This document shows, in pieces, positions 37,001-52,000 of a DNA stretch of 64,000 nucleotides. The notes beneath the pieces were generated by a model. That model was not told the DNA's origin, did no database searches, and saw only the letters and a program-made list of their open reading frames with translations. Positions within the stretch are counted from its first letter, which is position 1. Every line of letters begins with the position of its first letter. The translations under genes were made by a program, and so were the position numbers. Source of the DNA: Helicoverpa zea (taxonomy: Eukaryota > Arthropoda > Insecta > Lepidoptera > Noctuidae); the NCBI RefSeq assembly GCF_022581195.2, contig NC_061476.1, positions 1,614,501-1,678,500 of the forward strand, given 5' to 3'.

Positions 37001-40000
37001 TCAAGTCGTTTGAAAAGTATATGTGACTACATTTTTCCTCTTTTCTTACAAATGAAGCAACAACATGTCGGAATATACAACACTATTGTAACCGTCTTCT
37101 TAAAAAAGGTGGAGCTTCTCAAGTCGGATGTTTTTCCGTTCAGCATTAATTTACAGTACATATTATCGATTATATGTTTACTAACCGTTATTATTATCAA
37201 TCACCCCACAGGTTATTATCTAAGTAATTAAATATTGGTCCCAATTAGGCGTAACGGATAAGACGCGGTTATAAGATAAAGCAATTAACTAAGTCATGTA
37301 TTGGTAAATATAGTTTTATTAATTAGTTACTTAGGAGGTAATCCTAGTCCGCCAAGATTTCTATGTCAGAATACAGAATGTATTTAAAAAAATATACAAG
37401 TATATTTCTCTATTTTAAGCATTTACTTATAGCTATTGCTTGAATATTTCATAATCTTTTGGCAGTCCTTATACAATAAAGATATAAAGTAAAACAGAAG
37501 ACATCAAACAAAATTACAAGCTGCCAGATTTGAACTCGCAATCTCATGCACAATAGGCAGGCCTCTTAATTCACTTCCTATACTAACCAATTTAAGACAA
37601 GACCAAAAACTATATTAAATTGGACGATATAAAAAAAACGGCCAAGTGCCAGTACGACTGGCGCGCGAATGGTTCCGTACCAGTACCTATAAATATAAAA
37701 TTTTTGCTGTATGAGAGCCCCCCAAAATATTCATTTGATCATAGTTTTCAGAACCTATTTGATGTTACAGCGAAAATAGAAATACAAAATCTGCGAAAAC
37801 CTCAACTGTCTAGCTATCACGCCTCTTGAGGTACATATGTACCCTGGTGACAGACAGAACCCTAAAAACCAAATGTTACAGCCTTTTTTTTTTATCGTCC
37901 CACTGCTGGGCACAGGCCTCCTCTCACACGGAGAAGGATTGAGCATTAATCACCATGCCTGCCTGCCTAAAAACCAAAATGTTTCAATTATCCACAGCGA
38001 TAATATAACAAAGATGGAGCACATATACCTACATTTTTTTATTACAATCTTCACCTTGACAGATCTTTGACTTCATGAGTCATAAGCCCATAACAGTCCA
38101 TCACGTTTGTTATTGTTTTTATGTAGGAACTCGCTCTGTTATACATAATGCAGGTTTTTTTGTTTATGAGAAAAAAATATAACAACGTTTGTTCATTTGT
38201 TACTCGTGAAAAGCTGTACATCATTGTAGAATCTGGTGAGTGGTGATGAAATATATTGGACATTAGATCTGATCGCAGATAGCAGCGAAAATAAGCCGGT
38301 TTGTTACGCTTCTTCGCGAAAACAGCTGAACAGATCAAGATATGGCACGAAAATATGTAAATAATACTCTGAAGACGAATATATGCTACTTCTTATCCGG
38401 ATGCAGGACGTTATTCTCTCGAGACACAAACGAAATCGATGACAAAATAAACTGTATTTACATTTCTATCTCACACTTGTCTCAAAACCTATTAATCAAT
38501 ACGAGAAATTCAAAAACACTAAAAATAAACTAACTTTCGACACCCAAAACAAACCAGTTCCAAAAACTCGTCAACTAGCTATCAACATCCAAGTGGAAAA
38601 GTTTAGTTTAGGACATAGATAAAGCAAAGACGGATAAACAATAACTGTCGTTAAGTCAGGGTTATCAGACGAGGCCGGAAGTTAACGGACATAGAGGCCG
38701 TTTTATAACAAGATATAAAGGTTCAGTTAAAACAGAAGAATAGCTAAAGAGGTTATAGTTCTAATTGTTTTCCCATATAAGGCTCTTGTCTATATACCTC
38801 TTGTATAACTTGGTTACCAATTAATATCATAATCATAACGAGTTAAAGTGAGGTACTTGAGATTACCCATGGATTTGGTGATCCAGTTTTGAAAATTAAC
38901 TAACTAGTAGAAAGCCACCTTATTTGTGAGTGTCATAGGCTACAGTACTTTATTGACACGAGAAAAATCATAGGAAATACCTAGTCTCCAGTGCTTTTCA
39001 TCAAATAGCTACAGATACATACAGACTTGCATACAGATTGCATTCCCGTACAAAAAACAAAGTATTCTAATACTAACAGAATTTTGCTGATAGTTTAGCT
39101 TCTAAAGCATACCGTAGCGAGAGCCGCTGAGCCCTTACCTCCATAAAAAATACATATTTCATAAAACCAGACAGCAATAAACAAGGCTTACTGACAGATT
39201 TTCACTAAAGGTAAGCAATAAATCACGACTAGTTAACAGCCCTGTATCGGTTTGTATGTAAACAGTAATAAGTGGACTATTAAACGGGCCGTGACGCGAT
39301 ACCACTTAACGAGCTTAAGGCAACCATGTGGGTATTTGTTTGTAATTGTATACAGGCCATTTTCCAAGTTTGGTAAAGTGACAATCATAACTAGTAAACG
39401 CTTCAAAATAAAGATAAGTCATTCTTGCCTATCAGGGAACCTTGCAACTAATTTTGGAGCACAAGTTCGCGCAAAGATCAGAAATCAGAATCAAAAAAAA
39501 GTTTTGGTCTAAACCAATTCAAATCTATCAATGACAACACCAAAATTCTCAAACTCAAATGCTCGTGGAAATAATAACACAATGTGAAGATTTTTGTACT
39601 CAAAACCGTGTGCAAGGAGAATTAAGAACACTAAAACTATAAATAAATCCGTATATTTCTACTACTGTACATTAAACGACAACATCAAAACAAACAAAGA
39701 TATTATCTGGTTTATCTAACACCTTATTAAGTCTTTGAAAGGGTTATAAAGTCGCATACAGGTCGTCTACAATAGTTCTGCATGCCCTTCCATTCTTGCG
39801 AGAGTCGTAAAGCCGAGTCCAGACCGGTGTTATGTGCTGTGGGATTGTTCAGTTACCGCGGCCCTGATACATAAAGGGCTTAAGAAGAAACATGGTGGGT
39901 TTTATCTCTCTCACGTTGCACCCATAGCGGGACTCATTTGAAGATACACTATTAACACTAAATTGCAGATGATTAGAAATGATGGTGAGATGATGGCAGA

Positions 40001-43000
40001 TAGAAGAGTATGGAAGGAGAAACCACTCTGCGCCGACACCAAATAAAATTGGGATGAGGGCAGGAAGATGACGATAATTGGCATTGACACACTGTTGATA
40101 CAAAATTACATGTAATCGTACGTTACACGCTACACTTGTCTGGACTCAGCTTAAGATCACTCTCGTACAATATTACGTAGACAGGTAATAAACTTGGTGT
40201 TTCAATGACTAATCCGACGCTGTATGTGGAATACAAAATATAAACTGTCAGGTTTATTTTGTTGCATTTTCACAATAGAACTGTGGCGGGTTAAAGTCAG
40301 AAAGTAAACTATGACAACGAAATACAGCTGTCGTCAAAAATCTTTGCTGCTCCAAAGTTGGGTTGGGAAAAAAATTAAGAGTCAAAATTATCGCTAACTT
40401 CAGAAGAGGAAAATGATTTAACAGGAAACGTCTTATTTTTAAGAAACCGATCGATGAATCTCTGATGAATGTGAAATCTGCGGGATTGTTCGAAAGGACT
40501 TAGTACATAAAAGGTCTACGAAGGAACATGATGGGGTTTAGTCACGCCGGGAGGAATCATTTGATGATTTCCCATAAAAAGAAAAAAAATCTTGCTGAAA
40601 GAAAAGGATATTGTCATATCCTCAACAAGCCTTTTTACGCCTGTTACCGAACCTATCGTAAAACCATAGGAAGTAATCAATGGCAAACACAACAGTTGTA
40701 TTTATGAAGCTGGTATTGCATTTAATTGACCAGCTGAACTAAGGTTAAGTAGACATCGTTGATCGATTAGCAGTGCCATTAAGTCTACTACGCTAACTAA
40801 TTGATGACTAACTATGTATTTAATAAATATGTTTGAACACCGTTGGCAGCCGTTACGGGTAGAAGCCGGTAAGTCTGACAACCAGTCTCTACCGAAGGGT
40901 ATTGGGTTGTGAGGAGGTCAGATAGACAGTCGCTTTTTGTAAAACTGCATACGGTCGGTCTGGAAGCTGACCCCGACATAGTTGGGAAAAGGCTAGGCAG
41001 ATGATATTTAATAAATGCATTTATTTAACAACAGTTTCGCTCGTGTTTCAAAAGATTCAAAACGGACCAGAACCTCCTCCTTTTTGGGAAGTCGGTTAAA
41101 AAAACTGATAGTTACACTTTTACCTTCTTCGTCGCTAATTATCATATTGATTACTTTTATGTCATTTACTTGATTAGGTATAGTATGGTGCCCGTGCTAA
41201 GTCCTTTTAAAATTGACCTTCAGATGACGCGCAAAATTCTAGGTTTAATACAGTTCATTTACATATAGGTAATTACAACACGAATTAAGAAGGCTATTTC
41301 ATTATTACAAAAATGCGAACCTCCCAATTTTAAGTCGGTTAAAAATCGAAATAAGCTTTGCGATTTTAGCTAAGATTTAAAATTAACAGGCGAACAGACA
41401 GTAAGTTGATATCTGATGACTGATAGAGAGGACAAACTCAAGGTAATATAGAGGTGACATGATGATTATAAATACTACTTTGAAAGACACAGAAGATCAT
41501 TTACGCTGATCTTTAAATCGAGAGAAAAAAAAACGTTAATGATGCGGATTTATCTTGATTTTAGGAAGTTAATGGCTCATTTAAAGGATGGGAAATCGAG
41601 CCAGTCTATCTACTTCTTCGTATAATCTATAGTGGGAATGGGTTTCCAAATCACAGGCTTGCGTTTGAGCCGTAACCAATTCGAGTAGTATGCCAAGATT
41701 GTGGCAAACAATCCCATAATATTAGTATTATAAGGTCAAACGAAGCCCCAGCCTTCTACAGTTCTTGATATGATACTTTTGGATCGTGTATCCGGAAATA
41801 AATACATCGTAAAAAGTAGACTCAGAAAATATTGTAGATATGTATTTAAATTAAAACGTATGATTCAGTCACGCGTCACTTCACCAAGTTGTAATACTTT
41901 TTGATAAGCCTTAAATATTTTTTTTCCGACGTTACAACAAAAAAGCAAAAACTCTATTTCGTTTATCGTATACTTTATTTCTTACGAAAATGAGTCTGTG
42001 AAAAGCTTTTTTGTGCGTTTCTCAAAACTATTGGCAACCGAAGCAATATTTCATTTTTTACTTCCAAGATACTATAATAGAGTACTGATTTGTGTTTCAT
42101 TTCATATTGTCATTTAACATTTTTACTAGCATTTCATCAAAAGTCATAGGTTGAAACATGATGCAAGTTTTTATCGTCAGAATCAGTGGCGGATTTACAA
42201 ATTTGCCGCTAGTAGGCCATTCAATTTTTGCCGCCCCTAATGATTGTGAACTTAATGATATTTCTGTCAGTTACTAGATTATTTTTGCAACCCGCTATGT
42301 ACCGAAGAGTTTAATGTTGACCTAACAAGTTTATCTGACAGCGACTTTAAAGCGTAAAACCTCTGTAACTTTTAAACGGCTCAATTGATTTTCATGAAAC
42401 TCGCCCGTAAAACACCTGTAATACAAAAAAAATACTAAATTAAAATCGGTTCATTCGTTCGGGTAGGTACTATATCAGAGGCGCACCCATCGGGTGGCAC
42501 CCCCCCAAAAAAACGACACAATATAATCACGGACTAAAATTGTAATTGAAGTACTTAAAAATTGTGTAGAAATCATTCATGGTGCTTTTTGCTAGGTTTA
42601 ACATAAAGAAACCGGAGTCATACCACTGCAAAGTTATAAAGCGCTAACTAGTTTTATAGAAACCAGTGCCAAGTAAAAAAGCCGCGAGCGCAGCGAGCGC
42701 AAAATTTTTAAGATTTAGAACAGTAAAGTACCAAAACGAGTTTATAAAACCGGCCTAAAGTGAAAAAGTCGCGAGCGTAGCGAGCGCCAATTTTTTTGAG
42801 TTTTGAGGACACAAAAGCAAAATTATTTGGGACACAAAAGTCCTCCACCTCCTGAACAGCTTAGAAATCGTCAGCGTAGAGCGTCAGTTGTTTTTGCTAC
42901 TTCGGTGCTTTAACTTTTTGTTAGATTGGACTCAAAGAGCGCAGAATAAACCAGAAAAGATGAAGAAACCGCGAGCGAAGCGATCGGATTTTTCAATTTA

Positions 43001-46000
43001 TTTTTATTGAAACGCTATTGGAATATTTTAAAATTCATGATCACATAAACCTAAGCATATATATATTACAGTGAGTTTATTAATCGTTTATTTATATATG
43101 GATTGTGTACTCGTATAATTATAAAAAAAAAAAACTGTAAAAAAATTCGCAAAATTTGCCGCCCCTCTAAATCTGCCGCTCTAGGCACTGGCCTACTTGG
43201 CCTATTGGTAAATCCGCCACTGGTCAGAATATATAAAAAATTGCGATCACCATCCTCCTTTATCCTGCCTTTATCTTAAATTTTATTCGGGTCGACAAAG
43301 CATGTCTTCTTCTTCTACATAGACATTTCTGTGACATCATATATAAGAGAAATACAGTGCAAAAATCGAAGACAAGGTCATCAAAACCCTGAAAGGCCAA
43401 GCCCTTGGTCACCGTTATGATTCATCGCCTTTTAATGTGAGCCGTAACAATAACTGTTTTTAAGGTGTTTATCAGAATCTGTGAGGGCAAATACTTAATT
43501 GTTTAAAGTATATTTTCGAACTTACATACCAAGGGGTAAGTATTGGGTTCTCATGCATAAAACTAGTATTCAGCTGCATCTGATTAGACTGGAAGCCGAC
43601 CCTAACCTCGTAAGGAAAAGGCTAGGCTGATGATGATTATCGTTCCTCTCTCCAAAAACGGGGTAAATTTTTCAAATAAACATTGAATTTTGGCAAATTA
43701 GCAATCCTAAATCGAGAATAACCACCAAAACTGAATCAATAGCAGACTAAAGAATTTTGTATCATTTGACAAATCCGTCTAGATTTAAACACAACGCATC
43801 GTCTGAGTATTACCGGTATTACATACTTGTTTATTTTAGTTCTGCGACTGACGCGTAACTTCGTGCAATGTGGAGATTCTTGGAGATAATAGTCCACGAT
43901 CATGCGATGGACGTAAATATGTATTTCTGTGCGCGTCGGAGTATGCTTGAGATTTAATTGGCGTTAATTTTGGCGCGATCTTTACGCAGTTCTGTTTGAT
44001 TTATTTACGTAGCTGATACACGAAGATGTATAATACTGTCTGGTTTCTTTCATAAACATAAGAGACAGCTGATCCAAACTTCTAAATGCCTATGCTTTTA
44101 TCACCTACGCATGCCCAACGTGGTGAGTTTGGGCTAATCCCCTTGGTTGGGGGGGGTCCAGCTGTAGACGTTTTTCGGCCGTGACGTACGTTTACCCTGA
44201 CTTTCTTGTAAATATAATCTGCCTTTATTTCCTCTTCTTATTGTTACTTCACAACCCTTAAAAGTATACTTATAAAGATATCTCAGAACACAATACAAAC
44301 TTAGGCAATATTCAGAAACTAGGCCGCAAGTAGTTAACAACTTCCGAGCTCAACAAACCAAATCAAATGACTTCAAAAGTGCCAAGTGGGTGCGCCCAAT
44401 TAAAATATTACGTCGACAATTATCTTTAACATTGTAATCTTATCACATAGTGGTATTTACTTTGGAGGTGTGATTACAGCCCAACCATATTTTGTCACTT
44501 GTCAAACACCTTATGAAATAATACTCATTTTATTTTCTCTCACCTCACTAAACATAGGAGTACCTGACCTACCTTCTAGCTGGGGACATATCCAAAGTCA
44601 AATTCATTTGTTGAAATTAGGCTACTTAAATTAGCACCTTTGTACATCGAATAACATTGAACAGCATCCTCAAAAATCCCCCTTTTACCAATATCCATAC
44701 AGAGAACTTAAAGCGTTTACCTACATATGCTACAAGTTACTAACTCAATCAGATTGATAGACTAACCGAACCAAGGCCTGTAATTCAGTAACCTCTCTTC
44801 CTGCCACTAGTCCAAGAATGCAGTCGTCAATCTAGGCTTTAATTAAAAAAATAACGAAGCAGCAATTAGCACCGTTTCCTCAAGTACAGTTCACGCTTGA
44901 CCTTAACCGTCACGTAATCAGTTACGTAAGTTACATAACAACGTTTATTGTTGAACCGATGCTGGCAGCCGTTTACAATGTGCGATTACTGTTATTCACT
45001 TCAAGGATATATGCTGTGAAGTATGAATTACACAGTCGAAATAAAAGAAACAGTCGGCCTACCCTTTTCCAAATAGCGTATGGTGGGTATGTGGGTCGGC
45101 TTCCAGTCTAATCGGAATCAGCGATATTTTACATGGACTTTAATTGACTCCCTATCTGACCTCCTCAATCCGGTTACCCGGACAACGGGGTACTTCTTTT
45201 TGCATGACTGGTGGACTTTGTTTAAGATACTCTTCTCGAACGGGTATCGAAAGGATGGGTAGACCGATCGGTGCAAGTAAACCCAGGCCCATTCTTTGCA
45301 AACTACGAGATGTGAGTGTAAGAGATAGCATTTGGTTTGCTAAGACGAAGCTGAAAGGCACGGGCATAACGGTATCGGAGTTCCTTACTAGATCTCGTCA
45401 TCAATTATTTATGTCGGCGCGTGACAAGTTTGGTGTCAACAACTGCTGGACCAAGCAAGGACATGTCTATGTTGTTGGTTCGGACGGCTCCAGGCATCGA
45501 GTTGGGACACTAGATGACCTCGTTCGGCTCGAGCAGGTCAAGGAGAAGTCGTGTTCCATTGCGACGCTTCCTTCATCTTCACCGTCGCCGTCAACGCCAG
45601 TACCGAAGAAAGGCAAACGCGTCGCCGCCAAAAAAAAGTAATTAGTCCTCTAAGTGGCGGCATCCAGGTAGCTCTAGATGAACTGTATGTACCCTCAAAT
45701 TACTGTCCAAAATTATTTTTTATCTAACTTCTTTCACTAAACTTATTATTTTTGTACGTATGTCAAACTGCTGTCATTTCCTTTCTGTCATTTCATGTTA
45801 AGTCAAACTATATTAGCTTTTGTTCGTTCGTCCGGAAACACTTCATGTAATTCTATAAAATTTGCTTACTTTTAATTTTATTATGATATATTTTTCTTTT
45901 TTCTTTGGCTACTTGGATGTTATTATTTCAATACTATTTAGTGCTTTTTTATTTTATTTTTATTATTATTTTTTGTTGTGTGTTTTGAATTGCTTTTAAC

Positions 46001-49000
46001 TATTGTAATAAGTCGCAATCTTGTAAACACACAACCGGCGGGTGGATTAATGATATACATTTTAATTTTATTTTTGTTTGTATTTATATATTGAATTATA
46101 TTGTAGTTTTATATATATATTTAGTATCGTCAATGCTAGACTGTAGCGATGACAGCGATGCCGAAACTTTTTTATCTGCTTGTAGCAGTGATAGTTTTGC
46201 CAGTATTCCCACACTTGCTGATACTCTTGAAGCTCAGTTTTCTGATGTTCCGAAGAATTTTAATGTAGTCCATATAAATGCCCAAAGTATTCCGGCACAT
46301 TACTCTGACATGCTAGCTAACTTAGACTGTAAGAATGTTCATGCTATCCTTGTTTCAGAATCCTGGTTAAAACCGTGTCTTCCTTCTACTTCCTATTCTT
46401 TACCAGGTTTTCAGCTAATAAGAAATGATCGTACGGTTGGCGGTGGGGGTGGTGTTGCCATTTACCTTCGTCCACATATTCCTTTTTCTATTATTAGTAT
46501 GTCAGCACAACCACCACCGCTGGGTGCCGGTGAGCATCTCTTTTTAGAAGTCAGCCTGAATCATGCCAAAATTCTGCTTGGTGTCTTCTATTGTCCTTCC
46601 TTACGTGTAAATTACTTCTCCAGCCTTGAACATCTCCTCGAAAACCTAACGCCTTCTTACAGTCACACCATTATTATGGGAGATTTTAATACGTGTTTAT
46701 TGAAAAACGATTCCCGCTCGTCTTCCTTATGTTCAACGATTGAATCGTCCAACCTGTCAATCCTGCCATTAAGTGCCACCCACCACTTCCCCAACTGTAA
46801 CCCTTCACTACTGGACCTTGCTATTGTGTCGTCTAAGGAACATGTCAGCAAGCATGGTCAATGTGCAGCTGATATGTTTTCCTACCATGACTTAATATTC
46901 CTTTCATACAAAATTCGCCCTCCTAAACCTAAACCCAGGATCCTTCTGCAGCGTAATTTTGGTGGCATGAACACGGATGACCTTTGCAGAGATGCTGGCA
47001 GTATTGATTGGGCACCGCTGGCTGCCGCTGAGTCGGTCGATGACAAAGTTTCGTTGCTCACTGACACACTGGTACGGCTTTACGACGTCCACGCACCGAT
47101 TCGTGCAATCAAACTGAAGCATCTTCCGGCTCCGTGGCTATCGGATACCATCAAGACTGTCATGCACAAGAAGGCTGTAGCAAAAACAAAGTTCAAATGT
47201 CGTCCTAGTACGTCTACTCGTGAGCATTATGTAGAGGTTCGCAATCGATGCAACAAGGTGTGTAGGGATGCACAACGCCAACATTTCCATCATTCAGTTG
47301 AGAATGGAGACCCAGCAAAAGTCTGGAAATTTCTAAAATCCATGGGAGTTGGGAAATCACGCCAAGAACCAGTTTCGAAACAGTTAAATATTGATCTTCT
47401 AAATCAACACTTTTCATTGTCGTCTTCATACAGTGGGACAGCTAAGGCTCGCACCTTAGATTATCTTTCAAAACAACCAACTCCGGATTATCCTGCATTT
47501 GTCTTTAGTCAATTCTCTGATTGTGATGTTAAGAAGAGTATAGTATCCATTACCTCTGATGCTGTAGGTGATGATTGTATCAGTCGGAAAATGATACTTC
47601 CAATCCTTGATGTAATTTTGCCTGTCCTGTGCCACATCCTTAACTACTCCATATCCTGTGGTATCTTTCCATCTATTTGGAAAGAAGCCAAAATCATCCC
47701 CTTACCCAAAACATCGAATCCTGCTTCGTTTTCAGAATATCGTCCCATCTCCATCCTACCTTTCCTTTCCAAAGTCCTAGAACGTCTTGTCCATGATCAG
47801 CTGAATGCTTTTCTGTGTAGGAATAACCTGCTGAATCCTTTCCAGTCCGGTTTCCGACCTGGTCACAGCACCACTACAGCGTTGGTGAATATTACCGAGG
47901 ATATACGCCGTGGCATGGACACCGGGAATCTGACGGTTCTCTGCTTGCTAGATTTTAGTAATGCATTTAATACCGTCGACTTCGATGTCCTGCTTGGCAT
48001 ACTTGGCTCTCTGAACATATCTCCAACGGCGATTGACTGGTTTCGTAGTTACCTGTTTGGCCGCCGTCAACGTATATGCATAGAAGACGCATACTCTTCA
48101 TGGTGCTATACTTCTGTTGGCGTGCCACAGGGTGGCGTTTTATCTCCTTTACTCTTCGCGATATTTATTAATTCTATTTCCAAAAATCTTCTTTCTTCCT
48201 ACCACCTTTATGCTGATGATTTACAAATTTATAGCCAAGCTGCATTCTCGGAATTGGCAGATGCAATCGCTAATATTAACACCGACTTGGCTACAATTTG
48301 CGAATGGAGTCAGGCTTATGGTCTCAAAGTCAATCCAGCAAAAACTCAGGCCATTGTAGTTGGTAGCTCTAGATTGATTCAAAAGATTGACTGGCTGCAA
48401 CTTCCCCCTATTTTTTTTGGTGGCACTGCTATTTCAATCGGGGACAAAGTTAAAAACCTAGGGATTGTCATTGACAAAAATTTTACATGGGGTCCCCAAC
48501 TTCAAGAAATTAGCCGGAAAGTGTTTGCATCTGTCAGGTCCTTGAGGAGATTACGAAACTTTCTCCCGACAGCCACCAAAATGGCGCTTGCACAATCCCT
48601 CCTGCTTCCAATCCTTGATTATGCTGATGTCAGTTATCTCGATCTCACTGAGGCACAGCTTGATAAACTTGAGCGACTTCAAAACGTTTGTATTAGATTT
48701 ATATTTGGCTTGCGCAAATATGATCATATTTCTGAATTCCGTTCAAAACTCAAGTGGCTTCCTATACGTCTTCGCCGGAATACTCATATCCTGTCTTTAC
48801 TGTACAACATTTTGTTCAATCCAAAAAACCCGTCCTATCTAAAAGAACGTTTTAAGTTCCTTAATGACACACATGCAAAATGTCTAAGGTCATCTGAGAA
48901 TTTGAGGCTAGAGATGCCATTGCATTCCACTAGCTTCTTTGATAAATCTTTTACCGTTCAAGCTGTGCGGTTGTGGAATGCATTGCCCGTGACAATAAGG

Positions 49001-52000
49001 CAGGCTCAATCTCTAGCAATCTTCAAGAACCTGGTGAAAAAGCACTACCTTTCCAATTTATAATCCAGTAAAATACCATATTGTTGCGGAGTAGGTATCA
49101 CTAAGTTTATTGGCAACTTTCAATATATATTATATATATACATATTTGTGCTATTTTATAAATATATATTTATTATATGTATATGTATTTATTTATTTTT
49201 TTATTTTGTCTATTTTTAGGTATTAATATTATACATAGTACACCAAAAACTACCTGCAATACAGTTATTTCTTTTTTATTCTCAATCCATCCAAAGGTTG
49301 TCTGTAAGAGATCGCTTTTAGCGATAAGACCGCCCATTGTGTCACCGACTTTTAAATCTGTAGATCAGTGTTTTGTTGTTGTTTTTGTTTTTTTTTTTTT
49401 AATTTGGTGTACATAATAAAGAGTATATCTATCTATCTATCTATCTACTCACAAATATCAAAGCGTGGTCAACAAACCACTTGGTATTCCTTTAACAAAG
49501 ACTAGCTAAAATAACCCCCATCACGAGCCTCACCGTGGACGTGGAACATGAACAACGTGGGCTCCAGGTTTTAGTCATTAAAAGTCTGATACTCCTTTCT
49601 GCTTTAGGCACAGCAGAAGCACACCGAAGGGGTCATGAGTTCCTGCAGACCAAAGTTGATCATCAAGTCATGAACTTGATAGTGAGGTAACAAGAAATGA
49701 TACAACGACAATGAAAACCACATGTTTCACCGTATATAGTAAGTAGGACAGTTTTTCATCGCAGCCATGGCGATGTAGAAAAACAGCCTTATTCGTAAAC
49801 ATTAGCATTTTTATATGGGAATGGAAGAAACAATGTCTATTGCTTGTCAACCTATCTATGGAGACATTTGTGTTAATTGAGGTATTAAAACATGTCGAAG
49901 AAGATCACCGTGATAACATGTTAAATGGCATAGAAGATGGAGGGATATTTGAGATGCATACATGTAGGGTTTTTGTCAAATTCTGAAGTACCTATCTTTT
50001 TTGTTTTGCTTGTCAATCGAACCAATCAAAGCAGCGCAAAGACCCATTCAGCTACTGAACACCTTGCAGTCTTGAAAGAAGTATTACACAATTCCATAAT
50101 ATCGTTCAATATTTAACTTGTATTTTAGAAGAATTTTGCTTGTAACCTTCTCCAATCTATCAATATAGTTCCTACTACCACATTTAGTGGCAATTAATAA
50201 TGTAACAATAACCGCAAATCACCCAGATGTTTCCAGATTTATCACGTTATAATTCAGGGTCGATGTGTTAATAACATGGAACATGTGCGCAAGCGCAAGT
50301 GCGCATACACCGTGACAACACCGCTACCGTGGAAGTAATACCATACGACTTGTATAGTAAAGGTTACGTATTTCAGTTACAACAAATATTTTTTTTTTAT
50401 TTTGGCAAAGGAAAAGTTGTTATTGTTGTTAAAATATAATAATTTAGGAAAAGTAGAGACAAAATATATTTTCGTGAAAGATAACGTATATGTATCATTA
50501 TGATCTGGTAACTTTGTATCGCGGTAACTTCACTAAATCTGGATACGTCGGAAATGAGTTTTTAACAATCCTTCGCAGATAAGACAAGTATCGACTGTGG
50601 AAGGTTATTTGAGACAAAGTGCGTTGAAAATCTTTAAACATTTAACCATCCGTAACCGCCCGAACACGAGTCTATGGGAAAACTTCTGCGAATTTAGGCA
50701 CAGCAGGTAATTGACAAACGTAAACTTGACGTACTCATAAGAGTGGTGTTCGTACTTTCGTGTCTTTGACGATGGGGAAAGTACGGCAATAGCGTCACCG
50801 GTTATTTAAATACTCCAAGTAAAATTACTTGGAAACAACCGAACGACTAGGTAATACTAATAAATAGGTATTATATAAGTTGATACGTTTCCTATTACGC
50901 GGTGCCGCGGTTACTGCAAGGACATTGAGTGTCATTGCGGTGTAAGAGATCCGGTCAATTGATATGTACGGAGATAATAATATGTATTTTGTGCATACAT
51001 ATGTGTTACCTATACAGAACGTTATATTATGCACTAGCTTCCGCCCGCAGCTTCGCCCGCGTAGAGTTCGGTTATATCGCGTTTCCAAGAGAATTCTTCA
51101 AGAATCCGGAATAAAAACTATCCTATGTTCTTTCTCAAGGTCAACTCTATATCGGTACCAAATTTTATTAAAATCTGTTCAGTGATTTAGACGTGCAAGC
51201 GTAACAGACAGACAGACAGAGTAACTTTCGCATCTATAATATTAGTAGGGATTATTCTTTGGTAGGCACATGCATATGTGTTACCTATAGAATATTTTAT
51301 TAAAGAGTCTGTTCTTTAGAGAGACAAATGTTTATTGAGTAACTTTTAATAAGTGGACTGCACAAACCTAACAAGGTCTCAGCCTATTTTTTATGACCCA
51401 AAATAAAGGTCAAAAAGTGGGCCAGTTAGAGTCAATCTAAAATTCGATTTTCCCTTAGAAAACTGTATAGAGACCCTATATCTTCTCCCCCTTAGTCGTC
51501 CTTGACAAATGGGAAAATATCAACTTTACTGCATCGGCTACTTACTTCCGCAATTTTATGGACTCATAAACATCTATAAAGTGTTCATAGCACATCTGTA
51601 GTCGTTAATCTTCGCTTATGCTATAATAAAAAGGTGTATAACGTTAATATTGTGTATGTACATAAATAAATCGCACATGGAGCTAGAATAAAAACTTTTT
51701 CAATCAAATCATTTTCATTTACCACCAACTCGCATTGAGCAAGCGTGGTGATTAATGATCAATACTTCTCCGTGTGAGAGGAGGCCTGTGCCCAGCGATG
51801 ATAAAAAAAAGGCAGTAACAGTAACATTTTCATTTAAACAGAAGAAGCTAAGTTTCTCTCTGAAAGTCATTTTAGTAAGACTTAATTTATCCATTGTCCC
51901 TCTCTCTTTTAAGATCTGAAATCACCTGTCGAAAAACGACAGACAGTGCTAGAAATACCAAAATCTTCATCATTGCCTTTCAACGACAAATCTACTATTG

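Larger units (their letters stand above)
45225..49446 (+). mobile_element. CR1/Jockey-type LINE, 5'-truncated, ORF2 intact
   Basis: Truncated ORF1, a ~450-bp spacer, a complete ORF2 (46091-49063), a 3' UTR with AATAAA at about 49416, and a (TATC)n tail ending about 49446. Antisense to the MAST gene, within its first intron. Clade is unresolved; an apurinic endonuclease plus RT and a microsatellite tail suit CR1/L2/Jockey-like groups. Confidence 0.85.

Noticed and set aside
45080..45262. 60-codon plus-strand frame before the LINE
   Set aside because: It is antisense SINE sequence running into truncated ORF1 in another frame.
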